This document shows, piece by piece, positions 16,193 through 19,443 of a DNA stretch of 19,443 nt. Position numbers and translations under genes: made by a program. Origin of the DNA: an uncultured Actinotalea sp. (GTDB taxonomy: Bacteria > Actinomycetota > Actinomycetes > Actinomycetales > Cellulomonadaceae); contig NZ_CAMPHH010000023.1 in NCBI RefSeq assembly GCF_946885855.1, forward strand, positions 1-19,443, given 5' to 3'. The notes beneath the pieces are model-generated. The model did not search any database, had not been told where the DNA came from, and worked only from the letters and a program-made list of their open reading frames with translations. Position 1 is the stretch's first letter; every line of letters begins with the position of its first letter.

Positions 16193-17781
16193 CGGCGACC
16201 ACCGACCAGCCAGCCGCGCAGGGCCTCGGCCACCTCGGCCGGCTGGTCCGCCGCGAGCGCCATGAGGTCCTCACGCTTCGCGGCGACCGGGTCGACCGGG
16301 ACCGCGGCGGGCAGCAGCGGCGTCTCGAGCTCCGCGGCCTCGAGGGCGGCGGCGGCCTGCGCGGCGGCCGCGGCCTGCGCGGCCTCGAGCTCGAGGGCGC
16401 CGAGGTCGATCGCCTCGCGACGGGCGCGGCGGGTGCGGCGGGCGAGGAGGACGGCCAGGACGATGACGACCAGCAGGACGACGCCCGCGATGATCGCGGT
16501 CCGCAGGAGCGAGGCCTGCTGCTCGGCCTGGGCCTGCTCGGCGGCCGCGGCGAGCGCGGTCTCGGCGGCCTCGGCGTTCGTGGCGTCGAAGGCCATGCGG
16601 GAGACGGAGACGACGTCGCCGCGCTCGGCGTCCACGCCGGCGGCCGCCGCGACCGACTCCTGGAGGTCGTTCATGTTGATCGCCGCGCTCGCCTGCTCGG
16701 AGACGACGACGGAGACGGACTGGCGCCGGACGCTGCCGGGCGCCGTCGTCAGCTGCTCGACGACCTTGTTGACCGGGTTGTTCACGGTGGCGGACTCCTT
16801 GCGGTAGTCCCCGCCGCCGTTCTCCCCACCCGGCACGGCGATGTTGTCCGGCCCGAGCACCCCGCCGACGGGGGCGCCGGTGCCGGTGAACTCCTCGGTG
16901 GTGGTGGAGGAGTTCAGGGGCGGCAGGCCCTCGGTCGCGGTGTAGGTCTCGGAGGTGCGGGCCGTCTGGTCGTAGTCCAGCTCGGCCGTCACGCTGACGA
17001 CGGCGTTCCCGACCCCGACCAGCGCGTCGAGCATGGACTGCACGTTGGCCGTGACGCGTCCCTCGTACTCGCCGGTCTGCGCGCTCTCGAGCCCTCCGCC
17101 GGCCTGTCCGCCGACGGCGGAGAGCACCTTGCCGTCCGCGTCGATGACGGCGACGTCGGTGGGGTCCATGCCCTCGATGCCCGCCGAGACGAGGTGGACG
17201 ATCGCCTGGACGGACTCGGTGCTGAGCGCAGAGCCCTGCGCCGTGCGGACGAACACCGACGCGGTCGGGTCCGCCTGCTCGTCGACGAAGACGCTGTCCT
17301 CCGGCATCGCCAGCCGCACGGACGCCTCCTCGACGCCGCGCATCGCGCCGATGGTGCGGGCGAGCTCGCCCTCGACGGCGCGCTGGTAGGTGACCTGCTG
17401 CTGGAAGTCCGACGACGTCATGCCCATGTCGTCCAGGAGCGAGTACCCCGCGCCGTCGGCGTCGGCCGGCAGGCCCGCCGCGGCGACCGCGAGGCGCTGG
17501 GAGTACAGCTGGTTGTTCGGCACGAGGATCGTCGCGCCGCCGTCGGTCAGCTCGTACTGGACGCCCTCGGACTGCAGGTGGTCGACGATCGCGCTGGCGT
17601 CCGTCGCGGAGAGGTTCGCGAAGAGCGGGCTCAGCGTGGGCTTGCTCAGCCACGCCGAGAGCGCGACGCCGCCGAGCACGAGGCCCGCGATGCCGATGAG
17701 GGCCAGGATCTTCTGGCCGAGGTCGAGCTGACGGGCCTGGTCGGACAGCCGCCCGAGGAGGCCGGTGATCTGAGCGGGCAT
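16189..17781 (-). CDS. fliF: Flagellar MS-ring protein FliF
   Basis: 530 residues, typical. FliF forms the membrane/supramembrane ring that houses the export gate. The first transmembrane helix is at about 24-45 and the second at about 429-447 (AIIAGVVLLVVIVLAVLLA). Between them are the ring-building motifs: ANLSATDASAIVDHLQSEGV, QLYSQRLAVAAAGLP, FQQQVTYQRAVEGELARTIG, VRLAMPEDSVF and VSVTAELDYDQT. The cytoplasmic C-terminus has a long Ala/Glu-rich linker and ends in the FliG-binding helix (REDLMALAADQPAEVAEALR). The ATG shares one base with the fliE stop (TGATG). Confidence 0.97.
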   Translation of the reverse strand: MPAQITGLLGRLSDQARQLDLGQKILALIGIAGLVLGGVALSAWLSKPTLSPLFANLSATDASAIVDHLQSEGVQYELTDGGATILVPNNQLYSQRLAVAAAGLPADADGAGYSLLDDMGMTSSDFQQQVTYQRAVEGELARTIGAMRGVEEASVRLAMPEDSVFVDEQADPTASVFVRTAQGSALSTESVQAIVHLVSAGIEGMDPTDVAVIDADGKVLSAVGGQAGGGLESAQTGEYEGRVTANVQSMLDALVGVGNAVVSVTAELDYDQTARTSETYTATEGLPPLNSSTTTEEFTGTGAPVGGVLGPDNIAVPGGENGGGDYRKESATVNNPVNKVVEQLTTAPGSVRRQSVSVVVSEQASAAINMNDLQESVAAAAGVDAERGDVVSVSRMAFDATNAEAAETALAAAAEQAQAEQQASLLRTAIIAGVVLLVVIVLAVLLARRTRRARREAIDLGALELEAAQAAAAAQAAAALEAAELETPLLPAAVPVDPVAAKREDLMALAADQPAEVAEALRGWLVGGRR

Positions 17782-18107
17782 CAGGCCTGCATCCTCATGA
17801 TCTCGGTGAACGCCTCGACGGCCTTGTTGCGGATCGCGGCGGTGAGCTCGAGCGTCACGCCGGCCTGGGCCGAGGCGATCGTGTAGTCGTGGATGTCGTC
17901 GAGGTCACCGGTCACGGCCTGCACCGCGAGGGCGCTGGACCGGGACTGCATCGCCTGGAGGTTCTCCAGCGCGCCCGCGACGTCGAGGGAGAAGGGGGCC
18001 GTCGGGGCCCCGGCTGCCGTCGCGGCCGGGGTCCGGGCGGCGGCCGAGAGGCCGGCGACGCCCTCGACGCCGAGGCCCGGGACCGGGCCGATCGCGGGGA
18101 TGCTCAT
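17781..18107 (-). CDS. fliE: Flagellar hook-basal body protein FliE
   Basis: 108 residues, matching FliE in other bacteria (about 104). It joins the MS ring to the proximal rod and is one of the first export substrates. The ATG at 18107 shares its A with the flgC stop. Extending the frame further would only read a shadow of flgC. Conserved features are the central [20 protein letters not shown] segment and the C-terminal helix [20 protein letters not shown] followed by [17 protein letters not shown]. The N-terminal third is a Pro/Ala/Gly-rich linker. Confidence 0.95.
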   Translation of the reverse strand: MSIPAIGPVPGLGVEGVAGLSAAARTPAATAAGAPTAPFSLDVAGALENLQAMQSRSSALAVQAVTGDLDDIHDYTIASAQAGVTLELTAAIRNKAVEAFTEIMRMQA

Positions 18108-18508
18108 CAGCTGCGTCCGATCTGGAGGGCGGCCTGGTAGGTCTCCTTGGCCCGGTCGACGACGGCGGCGTTGGCCTGGTAGCCACGCTGCGCCATGATC
18201 AGCTGGGTCATCTGGGCCGACATGTCGATGTCCGGGTAGCGCACGTAGCCCTGCTCGTCGGCGAGCGGGTGCTGCGGCTCGTAGACGAGGCGGCCCTCGG
18301 CGCTGCCGAGCTCGATGCCCGCGACCTGGACGCCGCCCTGGCCGCCGTACTCCATCGCCTGCGCGACGACGTACTTCGCCTGGAAGGCGGCCTCGTCGGT
18401 CGGGCGGACGGTGGTGAGGTTCGCCAGGTTGTCGCTGACCGCGTCGAGCCACTTGCGGTAGACGGTCATGCCGGTGCCGGCGACGCCGATCGCGCCGAAG
18501 GTGGTCAT
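18107..18508 (-). CDS. flgC: Flagellar basal-body rod protein FlgC
   Basis: 133 residues, matching the usual 134. It is a proximal rod subunit. The N-terminal helix ([30 protein letters not shown]) and C-terminal helix ([32 protein letters not shown]) are the rod-family pair. [36 protein letters not shown] is the FlgC-specific middle. One oddity is that the usual NxANANT-type turn reads [16 protein letters not shown]. The ATG shares one base with the flgB stop, and the gene is coupled to fliE in the same way. Confidence 0.96.
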   Translation of the reverse strand: MTTFGAIGVAGTGMTVYRKWLDAVSDNLANLTTVRPTDEAAFQAKYVVAQAMEYGGQGGVQVAGIELGSAEGRLVYEPQHPLADEQGYVRYPDIDMSAQMTQLIMAQRGYQANAAVVDRAKETYQAALQIGRS

Positions 18509-18858
18509 CAGGCGGTCCTCATCGCGGTGCGCAGGCGGGAGAAGGTGCCGTCGATCGCCTGCGTCGCGAGCTGGTAGCGCAGGTTGGTGTCGACGTTGAG
18601 CAGCGTCTCGGTGTCGAGGTTGACGTTGTTGCCGTTCTCGCGGGTCGGCTCCAGCGAGCGGTCCACCCGCGCGGAGCCGGCTGCGGCGGCGGGGTTCCCG
18701 TCACGGACCGCGGCGGCCAGGGACTCCTCGAAGGACACGCGCCCGGCGAGGAAGCCGGGGGTGTGGATGTTCGCGACGTTGTCCGCGATGACGCGCTGGC
18801 GCAGGGCCAGGCCGTCGAGCGCGGTGTTCATCGCGACGAAGCTCACGGACGTGAACAC
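18508..18858 (-). CDS. flgB: Flagellar basal-body rod protein FlgB
   Basis: 116 residues, somewhat shorter than the 130-140 typical of enterobacteria but normal for compact actinobacterial versions. It is the most proximal rod protein after FliE. The rod signature is [20 protein letters not shown], then [16 protein letters not shown]. The C-terminus has the [20 protein letters not shown] helix and ends [10 protein letters not shown]. The GTG at 18858 has a strong ribosome site (CGGAGG, 6-nt spacing). An in-frame ATG nine codons later has none and would cut the N-terminal helix. It is the first gene of the coupled flagellar block and follows a 220-bp non-coding leader. Confidence 0.96.
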   Translation of the reverse strand: MFTSVSFVAMNTALDGLALRQRVIADNVANIHTPGFLAGRVSFEESLAAAVRDGNPAAAAGSARVDRSLEPTRENGNNVNLDTETLLNVDTNLRYQLATQAIDGTFSRLRTAMRTA

Positions 18859-19078
18859 GTCAGGCCTCCGAGTGATCCGGTGGTCGGGCGGTCGGCCGGT
18901 CCATGGCCTGGTGACGAGCGATCCGTGCTCGGGTGTGTGATCGGTCCGAGACGAAGATCAATGAGAGGTCCGTGCGACTTGTTTCGGCGCGTGATCAGCG
19001 CTTTCACCCGCTCGGGTGCACGCAGGGCGCGCACGGACCGGGCGCTGCGCCGCGAAACGGGCGGCGTGCGGCGGCGCG
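18859..19078 (-). promoter_or_regulatory. Leader/probable promoter region of the flgB operon
   Basis: 220 bp without a convincing gene, clearly less GC-rich than the flanking genes in its middle (18,935-19,010). It contains the ribosome site of flgB (18865-18870) and five GATC tetramers (18874, 18920, 18939, 18956, 18993). Several share a CGnGATCAC/CGATCACA-like context on the minus strand. No clear sigma-A hexamer pair was found. Promoter function is inferred from position. Confidence 0.45.
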
Positions 19079-19443
19079 TCAGGCGGGGGTGTCGACGTAG
19101 ACCGGGGACGACGGCGGCTGGGTGCGCATCGCCTCGACCGCGCGGCTGTGGCGGCGGGAGAGGTCCGCGGCCTCGGCGACCTGGCGCGCGACGGCGATCT
19201 GCCGGTCCAGGAGCGTGCGGGCACGGTCGACGAGCGTCAGCGGCATCGGGCCGAGGCCGGCGGGCGGCGCCCACGGGTCCGGCGGGTCCTGGGCCACGTG
19301 GCCGAGGGCGAGCATCTGCTCGGCGAGGTCCACGTCGATCTCGAGCGCGCTGAGCGCGTCGCCCCAGGCGGCGTCCCAGTCGGCCGACGACGGCGCCGCA
19401 GGCGCGGCCGCGCGCGGAGCGCCGGGCTGGGGCTGGGGGGTCA
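19079..19443 (-). CDS. Small unrecognised protein upstream of flgB; start base just beyond the right edge
   Basis: The frame ends in TGA at 19079-19081 and is open to the right edge. There the last two bases read TG of a probable start codon whose first base is at 19444, giving 121 residues. An internal GTG at 19333 would give 84 residues but would discard a coherent DWDAAWGDALSALEIDVDLA segment. Residues 1-25 are Pro/Ala-rich. A helical stretch follows, LVDRARTLLDRQIAVARQVA then EAADLSRRHSRAVEAM. The end is PPSSPVYVDTPA. There is no signal peptide or membrane segment, so it is probably cytoplasmic. The bases at 19441-19443 also read TGA in another frame, suggesting an ATGA overlap with an upstream gene. 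In related genomes fliD and fliS usually lie here, so a FliT-like chaperone or another flagellar accessory role is possible. This is context only, as no family motif was recognised. Confidence 0.7.
   Translation of the reverse strand, partial: TPQPQPGAPRAAAPAAPSSADWDAAWGDALSALEIDVDLAEQMLALGHVAQDPPDPWAPPAGLGPMPLTLVDRARTLLDRQIAVARQVAEAADLSRRHSRAVEAMRTQPPSSPVYVDTPA

Noticed and set aside
18981..19005. Possible sigma-28/WhiG-type promoter upstream of flgB (GAAA ... GCCGAAAC on the minus strand)
   Set aside because: The -10-like part matches 6 of 8, but the gap is 13 nt rather than about 15 and the -35 part is poor. It is too weak to annotate.
1..19443. Search for tRNA/rRNA genes, CRISPR arrays, transposases, integrases and attachment sites
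   Set aside because: No regularly spaced direct repeats, recombinase motifs or structured RNA signatures were recognised on either strand by eye.

Overview
The window looks like chromosomal DNA from a motile, very high-GC actinobacterium. Codon positions are strongly GC-biased, GTG starts are common and genes overlap tightly. Gene order and sequence style suggest a Micrococcales relative such as the Cellulomonas/Oerskovia/Isoptericola group; this placement is inference and was not tested. Every gene I can support lies on the minus strand, so transcription runs from the right edge to the left.

Right half (about 9.3-19.4 kb): a flagellar basal-body/hook operon. In transcription order it holds a small unrecognised gene at the right edge, a 220-bp leader, then flgB, flgC (rod), fliE (rod/MS-ring adaptor), fliF (MS ring), fliG (rotor switch), fliH, fliI, fliJ (export ATPase complex), fliK (hook-length control), flgD (hook cap) and flgE (hook). 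From flgB through fliK every junction overlaps by 1, 4 or 11 nt, which implies translational coupling. Only flgD (12-nt gap) and flgE (60-nt gap) have free leaders. Two back-to-back GC-rich hairpins lie directly after flgE and probably end the transcript.

Middle (8,928-9,288): a 361-bp non-coding gap with the two hairpins, a palindrome and an 8+8-bp inverted repeat upstream of the next transcript.

Left half (1-8,927): a two-gene unit of a different character. First is a secreted 956-aa protein with an N-terminal domain of the actinobacterial RHS/WapA type, a DNRLRE-like region, Ig-like segments and a C-terminal LamG (jellyroll) domain. After 59 bp comes a giant secreted RHS/YD-repeat protein. 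It is open for 1,999 codons and runs off the left edge without a stop. The conserved RHS core ends in DPTGL at residue 1845, followed by a 154-residue Gly/Ala-rich pre-toxin linker. The variable tip and any immunity gene are therefore outside the window. In combination this resembles a WapA-like polymorphic toxin whose wall/ligand-binding front half and RHS shell are encoded by separate genes, placed directly after flgE where many actinobacteria carry flbD-motAB-fliLMNOPQR-flhBA.

No tRNA, rRNA, CRISPR array, transposase or integrase was seen.
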